Counted from the stretch's first letter, positions 51,920 through 63,429 are shown. The stretch: DNA of 64,000 nucleotides from Hymenolepis diminuta (GCA_900708905.1 CAADRB010000015.1:107444-171443), one strand, 5' to 3'. Notes: a model not told the origin generated them from the letters alone. Translations and numbers: made by a program.

Positions 51920-52385
51920 TCAATATCCGCCCCACTTCAACCACTACAGTGTATGAAGCAAAAGAAATTTTTTACCTTAATTCATCCAATCCACTATCCT
52001 ACATCAAGGCCGATAAGGATTCTCCCATTCATTGGAGCCTTTGAACTCTGTGATCAGACCTAATCTTCACGCAGGTACAAACATCAAGATAGACGTGGTG
52101 GAGCCACCCACAAATTATCTCGCTTGTATATAAAAACTACCAAGAAAACCACTTCCTCGAATTTAGTTTCGCGATGGACGCTCCAAATCAACAGACTGCC
52201 CAAAATGGAGCAGAACCCTCGGTTTAAAACTCACTCTTGCCTCTCAACCATCTTATCAGGAGAAAGATATTATAGTTGCTTGGACTTGGAGAAAATCGTT
52301 CCTAACGCAAAACCAAAATCCTTGGTCTTCTTATTCCCATCAAGACCTTTTGACTCCCAGATCAAACTTATATCATTCTAAATAA
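51920..52385 (+). pseudogene. Possible reverse-transcriptase debris
   Basis: A less AT-rich segment with an 85-codon frame (52,124-52,381). It contains LSGERYYSCLDLEK, which resembles the GAKYFSxLDL block around the first catalytic Asp of gypsy RT. Adjacent sequence has rotted protein-like composition in other frames. It abuts the truncated family A LTR at 52,390. Only one motif supports the call. Confidence 0.35.
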
Positions 52386-52389
52386 TCAT

Positions 52390-52720
52390 TGCTGCTATTG
52401 CCAGCCGATGTCTGTCACCTGGCGATTAGAAATGATTGACAGGTGATAAGATCTCCACTAGAGTGTCCAAAGGCGGTCCCACTGTGTAGTTGCGTATTTG
52501 CATATAGATACCTAAATAAGTAGCGATTATTTCGCTGAGACACCGACGGCGAGACATGACTGATGTCTAACGAAGAAATGCTTTGTATATAAACCTAATT
52601 TACTTATTAATAAGTTGAAGTGGCTTACCTGCCACCTCCGGACTGATCTGGCGACATGAGTGGCTTGACTTATTACAAATATTCAACCAATATGGCTCCA
52701 ATAGACTTAACGTTATTACA
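52390..52720 (+). repeat. Left LTR of family A, 5'-truncated
   Basis: Matches the solo copy at 38,722-39,108 from its CTATAGCCAG region to the end. It carries about 45 extra bases (around 52,600-52,645, including GCCACCTCCGG) that the solo copy lacks. It ends near ACGTTATTACA, after which the internal sequence begins with TGACGAAG. Confidence 0.7.
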
Positions 52721-52939
52721 TGACGAAGTCACCGGAGTTACTCACATGTCGGCGGGAGACACAGACGGCAGTTCATTTCTTTGACAAAGCACAAGAATTC
52801 GATTTCATTTCACTTCGTACAAGTGGAAACGTGATGGCAGACAGGCGATTTCGAGGTAGACGACTAGGTTCTTCAATGCTATAGAGGAATTCGATGATGT
52901 GACCCTACGTACAGTGATCACAGCATATCTTGCGGTACC

Positions 52940-53416
52940 ATGAGGCCTGGAACTTCTTCACAAAATGCTGATGAAGCCATCAACTACATTTTCTTGACAA
53001 GTGAAAGGGCCGAGTTGCATGATCGAAACTTTGACTTGAGAGTTAAAGTTCCCCGACATCTGTCTAATCACTCATGGTCCGTTGCAGACAGTCCGTCCAA
53101 GATTCTGCTAACTGTAACTCCGAAAACAAAAAATTCGATGTCAAGAGGTCTCGCCGTGAACCCGAAGTTGGAGCTGGACCATGAACCGCGAGCGTTCAAT
53201 CCGAGAGATCCTGAAAATACCGATCACCTATCGACCGAAGAGACCCGCTCCCCATCCGACAATTACTCGACGAATATCAGAAGCAGCCACTTCCAAAATG
53301 CCGATTTTGTAGAGAATGTCGTTACCATCAACACTGCCTTATGGAAGACGTCGCTGCCAGAAGTGCAACGAAAATGGTCACAAAGAAGGCTTCTGGCGAG
53401 AATCTTCTACGAGTAG
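52940..53416 (+). pseudogene. Gypsy Gag fragment
   Basis: 158 codons open, rich in Pro, Ser, Arg and acidic residues, with no strong motif of its own. It leads, after a frame change, into a zinc knuckle and protease. By position and composition it is the C-terminal half of a retrotransposon Gag. The beginning of gag, from about 52,833, is broken by stop codons. Confidence 0.6.
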
Positions 53417-53576
53417 TTCAGCGGGGGAGAATCCGAACAATAAGGGAGCGTTAATAAAGACGAGGCAGAACTATGGTACATTAATGCAAGTAAATGTTAA
53501 TCCTAGAAAATACGTCACTCTAAGTATTAATGATATACCATTTAAGCTCTTGATCAACACTGGCTTCGATATCTAG
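53316..53576 (+). pseudogene. Gag zinc knuckle and start of aspartic protease, both mutated
   Basis: The zinc knuckle CQKCNENGHKEGFW at 53,355-53,396 keeps C-C-H at CX2CX4H spacing, but the fourth ligand is Trp instead of Cys. About 55 residues later the protease block KLLINTGFDI shows the usual LxDTGxD motif with catalytic Asp changed to Asn (codon near 53,556). A stop follows at once. The frame change relative to the preceding gag frame could be a remnant of programmed frameshifting or simple decay. Confidence 0.7.
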
Positions 53577-54001
53577 TGCTGTGCGACTCTACGTATCGAT
53601 ACAATGGCTCGTTACGGACCCAAGTACACAGGCTGAATTTACATTTTGCCTAATTTTGCTCCGATCGATCGATTATTTAGACGAGGAGATATCTCGCCCT
53701 GTTAGGACAATCCTCTCGGCAGCAGAATTTAGAGGCCAGGATTTGAGGACAGCGTGTGAAAAGATTTTGTGACATGTGTGACATCTGCTCAACCATAATT
53801 TAAATCACCAATGAACAGCTGCCATAATCACCAATTTGCATGATGGCCGGAAAAGACCGGAAAAGACAAACAACTCAGACCAGGGAAGTTTAATTTGTGG
53901 AATTGTGAAAGACATCATTCTTTAAATAGCTTTGATGCTACTAATTTTTTTGTTCTGAATTTTGCAGCTCTTTACTTCCCGAATAGCCTGTGATCCCCCT
54001 A

Positions 54002-54126
54002 TGTAGAGCAACGAAAAAAACGATCAAGACCGACCAAAGAGTTCGTCCCGAATCTCCAAGATGGATCTCTTATATTTCGATGGGAGATGCTGTAGCCAGT
54101 AGATGTCTATCAACACCTGGCGATTC
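54002..54126 (+). repeat. Right LTR of family A, 3'-truncated
   Basis: Corresponds to the first about 125 bases of the family A LTR: the GACCGACCAAAGAGTTCGTCC region, ATATTTCGATGGGAGATGCT, then TGTCTATCAACACCTGGCGATT. The similarity ends sharply there, where unrelated sequence begins. Confidence 0.7.
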
Positions 54127-54700
54127 CTTCCATGTTCGCTTGTATCATTCTGCTAGCTTTTCGCTGTTAAAAATCAAATCGCAACTTATCCCGACTAATA
54201 GGTGTAAATCCGTAGTAGTGGTGCTACCACCCTATGTTCCTATATTTTTGAATTCAGACGGAATACGAAAACGTAAACAAATAGAAGCCGTCACACCTGA
54301 GAACCAATATCCTTGGCTGAGCATTAGGCAAACAGAGTGTTCCCCAACTCTCAAACCAAGAAGACCTTATCTATAAGGCGACTTATAATCGGCCTATGCA
54401 GAAATGGTCAGTTTTAGGGCTAAGAGCTCCTAACTATACAATCCGCTTCCATTTCATCAGTAAATGAAACATTAAAAGCCATCCTCTCCTGGCATAAATC
54501 GTGTTCTTGATAGGGCATTTATCTTAATATTCTTAATAGTAACCAACGTTTACAAGTCTTGAATGCTAATAATACGTCTGAATAATAGCCAAACGCACCA
54601 GAGGAAAACATAGTTAGCTAAAGGAACTTAGAAATTTACTACGAAATATAACAAATAATGTACACATTTTTACACAAATACTAGAGGCACTAGTCTCCAT
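54127..54700. other. Spacer between gypsy remnant and NELF-D-like gene
   Basis: 54,127-54,376 is a less AT-rich piece with an open frame that ends at 54,376, probably more repeat debris. From 54,380 on is the 3' flank of the NELF-D-like gene. I see no AATAAA on the minus strand within about 200 bases after its stop. Confidence 0.4.
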
Positions 54701-57700
54701 TCAGTTCATTTCATCAGACCCAAGTTCATCTTCAAAGTGAGCTAAAATTGGGAAAAAAAAATTATTTAAAAGCTTAGATCTAGACAAGTAATGAGTTCAG
54801 GGAGAATTACTAACCCATAAAGTCCTTTACGAGATCAGTATGAAGTTGGGTCTGCAGACCGTCTGTGATATCCGGATGGGATACAAGCGGATGGATGGCT
54901 TTCATGAATTCAGGATGATAAGGTGGCGAAGCAATGCTAAGAAGCTGGAAAAATGAAACAGGAGAAATTAATAGTATTGGAGATTAAAACCACAACCCCA
55001 TAATCGAAAATTATACTCACTTCAGTAACAAAATGCCGAACAATTGATACATCTACGTGATTTCGTTCAAAGAGCAAATGCATCTTCTTTATTGTTGGCA
55101 AGACGTAACCACAGGTTGTCAAGTGCACTAGTAAACCTACCAGCATTTTCTTGTATTCCAGCTGCAAAAAGAAACCATTCATAGAATGTACATATTACAC
55201 TCGTGGTAGCAAACACAATTAGTCAGCATGTGTCTGATTTAAAATGCTATTATTATTAGCAAGTAGATTACTCACCTGACTAAGGTCCTCCATTCCTTCC
55301 ATCTGCGAGCCCAGAAGTTCAGAAACAAAGAACAGAATAGCTGGGCGCAGGTAGGGATTCAGTGAGGCTAATTCGTTCACCACAATACAATAGGGTTTCA
55401 TAGTCTCTAGATTGAGTTCAAATTCCACTCGCTTTGACCTAAAAATGGCCCAGAGGAACCGAAAGACACCAAAAGCAATTGATCGGTGTCGAAGACATTG
55501 GAGGAGAGTTGGGAGATCACGGAAAGCCCGGAGACTAACTGCGCTACCTGTAGTCGTGTTCCACTACAAATTATTAGTTTATTATTCTAAAGATTGTCAT
55601 TTCATTACCATGGCTATATAAATAGAAGGAATACCTACATGTTTGCAGATACGACTGGCTTCCATAATGTCACTGCTAACCTTAGCAACATCCGAACGAT
55701 CAAGTTCAAGACGTCCTTCTGTAGAGAGATCTATTTCCTCAATGGTGACTGATGCATAGGCGTAGAGATAAGCATAGCACTCCAGCTGTTCATTTAGCAA
55801 ACGCTCGGGATTAGCGAATAATGCATCAGCAAGCATCACTAAAGTAGAATGACAATAGATGTAATAAGTGTGTGCTACCAAAAATATTTCAGTAGGATCC
55901 ATATTAAAATAGTTGGCATAAAAACATTGACTGCCCACACGAAAAAATGAACTAACCGATGAAAAGAGGCTGCCGAATGAGACTGACTGGCGGGGGAACA
56001 TCACCCATATACGCCGTGTATATCTAAATAATAATAAAACATTGACAAAGATCTTGCAAAAGAAGGACAATCTACAATCACTTATGAACCAAAAGTGAAA
56101 CTTAGATCTGCAGTGATATGAGTTTAGAGAACTTTGCTTCCCACAAAGGATTCCATACCACTAAATTTGTCTTCAATTATAATAATTATTTTCTTAATCT
56201 GCTCCATTACACTATCCTTATTTTCCCATCGCGTCTTATGAGTTTATCTTATCTTCAAAAGGTGAAAACAACACCCCTTCAATCGGAAACTTTATCCAAG
56301 GTACCAAACTCTCTTTTGCTTTTACGTTCTCGAGGTTACTAGTTTCCCAATAATCTTAATTGATCTAATCCTGTTTTCTTTCCTATATTATGATATGATG
56401 AAAATCGTACTAAGTTAGACTATCATTAAATTAGATATTTTGATTCGAGGCACTAGATCTATAAATTGAAACTGTCTTCTATATTGGTAACCTGCTCACA
56501 GCCCACAGAAAAATAATATGAAAATAATACTATGCGAAACTTGATGGAACGTGTAAAATGAAAAGAAAATGCCGACGAATATGTTGCATCTTTAATAACT
56601 ATTTTCAAACTGCAACCCCCTTCAATCTCAAATCAGAAAGCTGAGCATGCATTAGCCGATTTGCATACAGTACAGCAAATTTCTAAATAAGTGGAAGGTA
56701 GCGATGTTATGACCTAAGTTCAAATGTAAGGTTTATTTAAAAATAGGAGGAAATTCTAGATAAATATTCGAACACGGAAAGTACCTTCATTAAGAAAGAG
56801 GTAAAAGTTGTTCATTTATAAGCGAGCAGCCCAAGTAGAACTGCGAACAAACATACTTGCATATTTAATTAATAATTAAATTCGACCACAAAGTATTCCA
56901 GTGATGAACAATACTTTAAGTCTCTAGAAAAAAATGAGACACTTTTAACCGACTCTAACAAAGATAACAGTGTTCAATGAAAACTGGCTTTTATTTAGTA
57001 TATATAGGTATCTTGAAACTCAACTCTAACAAAATGCATATAATTAGTGAAACACTGTGAAGACTTACAACAGACTATGTTAAACTAACAATTGCGATTA
57101 CTGAACTTGCTTAGTATTTTAAACTTAAGAAATTGTCTTACAGCAATTCTGTTTCAATTGCCTCATGTACTTACGGTTTCCAACTCAGGATTATTGAGTG
57201 TCTGTTCAGCGAGAATATTACGCATGGCCATAACCTCGGTGGGATAATTTTTGGCATAGCAGAAGTAGACACTGTAGCGACTGACATCACATCCACGTCG
57301 GCGTGCCTCGGATTCCAATAACAATGAGAGATGACGGGCCGCAGTGTCGTTGCGTCGGCGAATGAGACATTGCAGCACTGACTGGAGCATCAGATAGGTC
57401 GCCTCACTATGACAGCCCATATCCTGTTGAATAAAATAGAGTATATCAGTAAATCCAGTTCATTACAGTCTCATAAAGGGAGAGGAGAGAGAGCATCTTT
57501 AATAGGAAACTCTGCACTAGTATTAAAACGTTATCACAATTTTTAGCATATTTATTCTAAGTCCGCCCGCACTATTCTAATAGGGTGATACGTAGCTATA
57601 ACGGAGGGAAAATAGTTTGAATAGACAGATTGGGCTATGTGGTTCTCTCCCCAACTCGGAAGAATATCTGCTGTTTCTTTTTCAAAATATCTTTTGGAGA

Positions 57701-60093
57701 GGAGCACTGGATCCGATGTAGCGTTTCAATCATGTTTGCTTTTGACAAGACCCGAAACAATAGGGAACTGATCACCCGAAGTCTTTATTAAACGAAGCGC
57801 CTTGGAACAATGAGTCCGTCGATAGTGCAAAAACAGTGCCTTCTTTTTCGCGATGTAGTCTTTAAACCGCATTCACAAATCCGAATGAAGTCCTTTAGCC
57901 TAATTTGCGGTATGAAATAAAACCATTAATGCGAAAATAGTGATTAAACTTATTTCTACTTCGGAGTTATTCATGCTGATCAGGATTCACATTAGGTAAC
58001 ACTTTAAGAACCAACAACCGATGGAAGTCTGTTACAAAAAGATTCCGCACAGTGATTGGCAATAAAAGTAAGTTAGAAATTATTAAAAAACAATAATGTG
58101 AGAAGGAATAAGTTAGCACCCAATATATTCCTGTTTGCCGTTATGACCAAATAATTTAATCCAAATCATATAACATTTATATAGTTAGGCACGACAAGAA
58201 ATGCTAGGAAATAGTTACTTCAAAATAATTAAAAAAATCATTAAGACTGAGGCATACCTCGTCTTAAATACTTTGATTTATTTACTTCGATTGTAATTAA
58301 TATGAGATGAAACAGCTCATTATCAAGTTCAAATTTAGCTTTGAACTTATACCTCACCCTAATTGGCCAATCGTGATTTTGATGTCGCTTCCAGTCTTTG
58401 GTTAGCCAGCTTACGTAATGACGGCATGTCACGCACCGTTAATAATAATAATCTCCAAGTCATTTAGGAAAGCGTTTTTAACGCCTATCTCGAGTAGAGG
58501 CTCACATCATCAAGCCTCACAGTGTGAACCCGCGACCTCTGATTTCGCAGACAAGCACGTCGACCACTGCGTCACCAGCGAATGTCTCGTTCATTATCGA
58601 TTCAAATAAAACTACCGACTGGATTAAGTAAGGAATTTATGCTCTCTATCCAAACAACACATCAGATTGCAGCACTCTAAGTCATCGTAATCTTCTTTTC
58701 CATCTCTTTATTGATAAAAGGCTCAATAAAATAACCACCTTGTCATTCCCCTTACTATTCTACAAGTCTGATTTACAATTGTATCTAAACCACATAGTTG
58801 CAGCAAACATCCAAATTATATTTATCACAAATTAGTATGAAAGTAAGCAAAAGGAGTTTAGATGCAAATCTGCAACTGCGGAAGAGGTGGAACCAGTAAA
58901 CCTTAGAACATTCTGAAGTTTGAGATATGCACTTACCTCCGCTACTTTTTTTATAAAACGAACTAGAACTGGCTTAAGAGAAATTGATTGCCTTGGAGAA
59001 ACAGCAATTCAGTCATCTTTCTTCGGGTCAAATGTAGTCTAGCGATATCTAATGAACAGACAGATCATAGTGGCAGAAACTGAACCTAGCACAGCCATAA
59101 TTTAAGAAAAAAACTAAGAATGGCATACCAAGAAGTGTTTTAAATGTTCATAAATCTTCTTTTTCCCCGGATCAGCTTGCATTTCAACAATGTAGCGACC
59201 AAGAGCAGTTTCCTGAAAGCCATGCTGCGTCGAGGGCTGACTTTGCTGTTGAGGTGAGGATGAGCTAGTAGACTGAACTTTCATAAAAACCATATCCAGA
59301 AAGAAGAGATCATCGTCCATAATTTGTGGAAAGTTATCCAGCAAAGGGCGGAGGGTGTAATTAACACAATTAAGATAGATCTCCAGAGTGCCCCAAGCCA
59401 TTGGCACTGAAACAAGTTCGTCAATGAAATTATCTGCAATTAGAGGCATCGCCAGAGAAAGGAAAACGCAATCCTCATTTCTAGGTTGTTGGGCCAATTC
59501 ATAGATCGTTTGACGCCAGCGCGCAGATTGAATCAGTAAGCTTTGCCATTTTACCGCTTCCTACAATCAAAGAAGCTATTTTGCGTTGGAGAACAAAACA
59601 AAACAACATTTTATTTGATAACTTACGTAGGCGTTGCCGCTATCAAAGAATTTAAGCGTCTTTGTGCGATCGTAATTCTGCAATATGGTTTCCATGACAA
59701 CGGACTCGATGATATCACGGGCTTGTTGGGGATTCTCATCAATGTACGTTAGCCATGTACCGATTTCGAAGAGAAATTCAATCGCACCTTGATAACTTTC
59801 TGTTAAAACCGCAGCCGCGTTTTCTGAATCGGAATAATTCTCATCATTACCATCTCTCGAAGTTGATAAACTAAAGAAAGCAAAATGATTGAAAATATGA
59901 CCATTTTCTTAATCCGGGGAAAGGGCTGACAAATCAAGAGTACACACTTGCATTTAGATCACAAATTCGCACATAACAGATTAAATAATTTAATAATTTC
60001 AACTTACGCCTCAATGGCTTTAGCGATTTTTTCAGGATTTTCTAATATAGCATCCGGCTTTCTCAACTCTTCTAAAGCCTCATCGGGGAACAT
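54701..60093 (-). CDS. TH1-like: NELF-D/TH1-like negative elongation factor subunit, divergent (10 exons)
   Basis: A homologue of NELF-D (TH1; NELFCD in human), the nuclear protein that bridges NELF subunits and helps hold RNA polymerase II paused near promoters. Exons, 5' to 3': 60,093-60,008; 59,870-59,627; 59,560-59,129; 57,423-57,175; 56,023-55,957; 55,838-55,635; 55,547-55,276; 55,161-55,021; 54,944-54,815; 54,741-54,701. All junctions are GT-AG and the phases agree, giving 1,866 bases: 621 residues and TGA. Matches to human NELFCD, from memory: RWRQTIYELA at about 125; DMGCHSEATYL at 255 (human KMVCHGEHTYL); VPPPVSLIRQP (human DPPPVELIRVP); YLYAYASV (human HILAYAASV); CGYVLP and RHFVTE (human RGYVLP, RYFVTE); SPPYHPEF (human APPYTSDF); final FMAH (human FIAH). 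The start has A at -3 and an in-frame stop eight codons upstream. The acidic N-terminus and RDYIMEP-type motif of typical NELF-D are replaced. A Ser/Gln-rich insert lies at about 186-246. The frame is intact throughout, so the gene is probably functional. Confidence 0.9.
56024..57174 (-). other. Intron 4 of the NELF-D-like gene
   Basis: 1,151 bases, phase 0, donor GTAAGT after codon 337 and acceptor TTATTTAG. It separates the DMGCHSEATYL exon from the 67-base VPPPV exon. AT-rich, with no nested feature seen. Confidence 0.8.
57424..59128 (-). other. Intron 3 of the NELF-D-like gene
   Basis: 1,705 bases, phase 0, donor GTATGC and acceptor TTCAACAG. It is the longest intron of the gene. It contains a tRNA-derived SINE (58,438-58,580). 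A higher-complexity, less AT-rich part at about 57,600-57,900 may be another old insertion but has no recognisable motif. Confidence 0.8.
58438..58580 (-). repeat. tRNA-derived SINE
   Basis: Read on the minus strand, a tRNA-like head begins GTGACGCAGTGGTCGACG (box A region, complement of about 58,558-58,575). A box-B-like GGTCGCGGGTTCACACT follows (complement of 58,521-58,537). After about 65 bases of non-tRNA body it ends in a trinucleotide tail (TTA repeats, complement of 58,438-58,453). Head, body and simple-repeat tail is the standard SINE plan. Its head is in the same orientation as the host gene. Target-site duplications were not evident, so it is not young. Confidence 0.7.
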
Positions 60094-60225
60094 TTTTGTA
60101 AAAGCAACTGATTTCTAGCTTACTAAAAGAAATGTTAAATTCAGTTCACTGTTGTGGAGGAAACATTAAAATTATTTTTATACCCTTACATTAAACCAAT
60201 ATTGTTTTAAGGCTATTTGAATATT

Positions 60226-60299
60226 NNNNNNNNNNNNNNNNNNNNNNNNNNNNNNNNNNNNNNNNNNNNNNNNNNNNNNNNNNNNNNNNNNNNNNNNNN
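60226..60299. other. Assembly gap (74 N)
   Basis: Unknown bases 133 positions upstream of the NELF-D-like start codon. A strong splice acceptor (CATTTCTTTTAG, complement ending near 60,122) lies between gap and start, so a 5' UTR exon or the promoter may fall in or beyond the gap. Confidence 0.98.
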
Positions 60300-60324
60300 A
60301 GTTGTATATTTATATAATGAAAGT

Positions 60325-60575
60325 TTAAAATAGATTAATGTAATTCGACCGTTCAATAAGGTTTCTTTTTTCAATTCTTTTCTTGACAAAAACAAGAGAA
60401 TCCCTTGCGATTGCGGAATGATTTACGCACATAAATTTGTTTTCCTTTGATACTCCAGTAATAACTGATCCTTTGAAAATTTCCGCATTGGAAAATGGAG
60501 GCGTTCTTGCGACAACGCCCTCTTGACAATATTCCACAACGCATAAATTAGAACTTTTCGCAATGAATTAAAAAG
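60325..60575 (-). CDS. Unrecognised open frame upstream of the NELF-D-like gene
   Basis: On the minus strand a frame stays open for about 80 codons from near 60,572, with a possible ATG at 60,411 and a GTG at 60,537 that is not a likely start. The predicted sequence is protein-like in composition and includes EYCQEGVVARTPPFSNAEI and KGSVITGVSKENKF. I do not recognise the family. It ends at TAA before the assembly gap. It could be an exon of another gene, a repeat-derived fragment or chance. Confidence 0.25.
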
Positions 60576-63429
60576 TTACTCGAGTGTGAAAAACACATAT
60601 TAGTGGAACACATTCAGCAACTTACTCTCTTTATATAGGAAAGCTCTCGTATTTTGATTTATATTTTATGTAGAATCTGTTCTTAAATAAGCCTTCCACT
60701 AAAGATCGCCTTATGTTCTAAAATTTTATTTGTACCATTTTTTTCTATCTTTAAACAGACAATAATCAGGATAGGTAAATATTGTCTGCCTAAAACTAAA
60801 AAAACCCAAATTAATTAAGGTCTATTACATATTTAATAGAACTCCTGGTAATGGTAAAATCCCAGCTAATGACACTGTTACGTTTAAAATGATAAAGGCC
60901 AAGAGACAGTTTGTTGTACACAGACGAGTTATAAGATAGAACAGACTTCCGATTAGTACGTAAGCTAAACAACTCGAAACGTTCATTGGACCTTTTCTTC
61001 TTTAAGGGTTGTTCACTATCGCCTATCGCAAGGTGCTTGATAATAAATGTAAGTATGTTCAGAACAAAACTCGGCAGATGGTTCCAGGCTCATATAACAG
61101 AGGACAAATGAATGTTAAAATGCCAACAGAAAATGCCTCTCTGACGTACAATTACAGAAGCACAGGCTTACACTTTGGGCATCTTTTCCCAAGAAATGTA
61201 GTACTTTGGCCAAACTTTTATTGAGTCCTCAATAACATAAAAAAAACATGAAAATCAAAGTCTTTCACACAAAAGGCCGAAGTGGACAGCTCGGAGCTGA
61301 TTTGACGTGGGTGTTTGGTGAGGAAGTAATTTTAACTTAGGCTACTGAGTCTTAACCTGAATTATAATACCGGCTTATTAATTAACCAACCACAACTGAT
61401 TTTTGCGTAAAAGAAAAAATTTCCATTTGGAAAATCCCATGAATTTGTGCCATCAAGAAATTTACTACGACGATGCTGGTGATAAGTGACACCTTAACAG
61501 ACTATCAAAGTGAAAAAATTTGCTGACAGCCCAATGATTTCACAGTCGAGACACAGAAAGGGCTGTTTTTTTTTACTCTTGCTGTTTCTACAGATGCTAT
61601 CCATAATCACAAATTGTATGTTTTGTTTTACAATAAGAAATACCTCGGTATTCCATTAAGGCAGTTTAAAGTCAAGATATCGTGGGAACTCCCTCCTAGT
61701 TGTTTTGTAATTTTGATCTCGGAATGAGACATTTGACCACGGAAACGATTAATAAACGATAAAATCACAATTCTTCTTTGAAAAGGGGTTACATTTTGAG
61801 AAATTTACTCCCCGCTATTTTAATTCCATTCAAACCGCGATTTAAGTGGATTAACAAATCGGGAGGACACCAGGTATTGCAGCAAATAAACAGGAAATTT
61901 CACCATTTAAAGGACATATAATACTAAACAGATATTATAAATGTCGTTTCCAGAGCCTCAGTGTCTGGCCCTACGATAAACGCTATTTGAGAGACGTAGA
62001 CCTGAGTAGAATTAACTTTTCCTGACACCAAGTCTGTATCATTTGTTTATCTATCGATACAGTTGTAAAGACGTCGGAGATATTTCTCAATATTTTAAAG
62101 TAAGGAGTATAACCTATATGTGATTGAATTCAATAAATATACCAGGTTTGACATCGGATTAATATTTTTGAGCTTGTTACACATTCAGAATCAGTCTTTT
62201 TGGTCTATTTAACCCGTTTATTTTTCAATATATTTACAAAATTGAAACTATTACAAACAACCCTCATTCGTATACATTCATGATAGATATTAGCGAGTTT
62301 GAAATTGCAAAAGTTCTACTAATGTACGAATTTACGAATGAGATCATAATTACAATATATTCTTTTGTAAATTGAGAATATTCGGGCACTGTTGCAATGT
62401 CTCAATGGTCTATGTGATCGCTAGATATCGCTAGGCCACAGCTAAATTAAACCCGGAGGGAGAGATGACTGAAGTCAGTTACTCCAAGACATTTTATGAA
62501 TTCAGCAAGTACCACATACATGTGAAAGTCGTCTTCATTTTATTGCTTTTTGAGGATCAACCCACCTCCGGATCAATAACACATTTGATTCCATCTAACT
62601 ATTAAGGTAAGAGTCCGCATATTGATAAGGATAACAGTGTAAGCCACGGTGCACATTGGTATTGGAGGCTTTAGTTGGAAGTGGATTCAATTTGCAACCC
62701 CACTATCTAATTCGAAAGCCCATGTTAAGTAAGCAGACTAACTAGAAAAATATGTACCAATCAAAGTTAGAATCGTAGCTATACTTGACCATAATCACAT
62801 GCTACACTCTTGTACATTTTATATTTATTGGTTCCCTGTAAAGTCTTTCTTGCTTTAACATTCTTTCATTCTATTTTGCCTGGTCTATAATAAACCATAT
62901 AATAAACTCTTATTTGGACCATACTTCATACAATAAGTGATTTAGAGATCATCTATGGGAATTACTCATTCCGAGAAAAAAATTTAGACTTTTTGGCCTT
63001 GAGCTTTTCTTCTCGGCGTTCTGCCACCTATTGAAAGTTTATTTGATGAAAAATGTGTGGAGGTGTTGATTAAAATTCTGTCAATTGGTATCACTAAGAC
63101 ATAGTTGCACATTACTGGTACTACGTGGCTAAGTGTATGCACTAAATATTATTAAAAGCAAAAATCGAATTCTCAACTTTTCCATCTTCGTGTCGGTGGG
63201 GAGCCTTGTATGAAAATTTTAAAAAATTTACTTGTCCTTTTTAGATTAACTTCATATAACTAATTCAAATCATGGTCTTGGAAACATTAATGTGAATAGA
63301 TAAAACAACAGAAAAACATATTTTTTTAACAATCCAAATGATGACATAAGGTGTGTGGAATTCACAACGCTACCAAGGCCGATCAAGGGAGTCTCGGGTG
63401 GGCTTAAATACTATGAAATTACGACGTAT
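60576..63429. other. Intergenic, no gene recognised
   Basis: Upstream flank of the NELF-D-like gene. It is less AT-rich in patches (61,270-61,600; 62,400-62,720), which often means old transposon sequence here, but no protein motif or second copy was found. Confidence 0.45.

Larger units (their letters stand above)
52390..54126 (+). mobile_element. Truncated Ty3/gypsy element, family A (LTR-gag-PR-LTR)
   Basis: A left LTR copy (52,390-52,720) lacking about its first 130 bases, then a rotted gag, zinc knuckle and aspartic protease, then a right LTR copy (54,002-54,126) that stops early. The RT, RNase H and integrase region is essentially absent, so a large internal deletion has occurred. Orientation is plus, judged from gag and protease. 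Both LTRs are incomplete, so target-site duplications cannot be read. Confidence 0.75.

Noticed and set aside
53990..54376. 128-codon plus-strand frame across the right LTR
   Set aside because: It runs through LTR sequence that is non-coding in the other family A copies, so the open frame is accidental.
55412..55621. Plus-strand frame opposite the NELF-D-like exon at 55,276-55,547
   Set aside because: Antisense shadow; the minus-strand reading matches NELF-D and is properly spliced.
55597..56070. 157-codon minus-strand frame taken as a single exon
   Set aside because: Only parts are coding. NELF-D similarity requires a 118-base intron (55,839-55,956) and another frame for the VPPPVSLIR exon, so the continuous frame is misleading.
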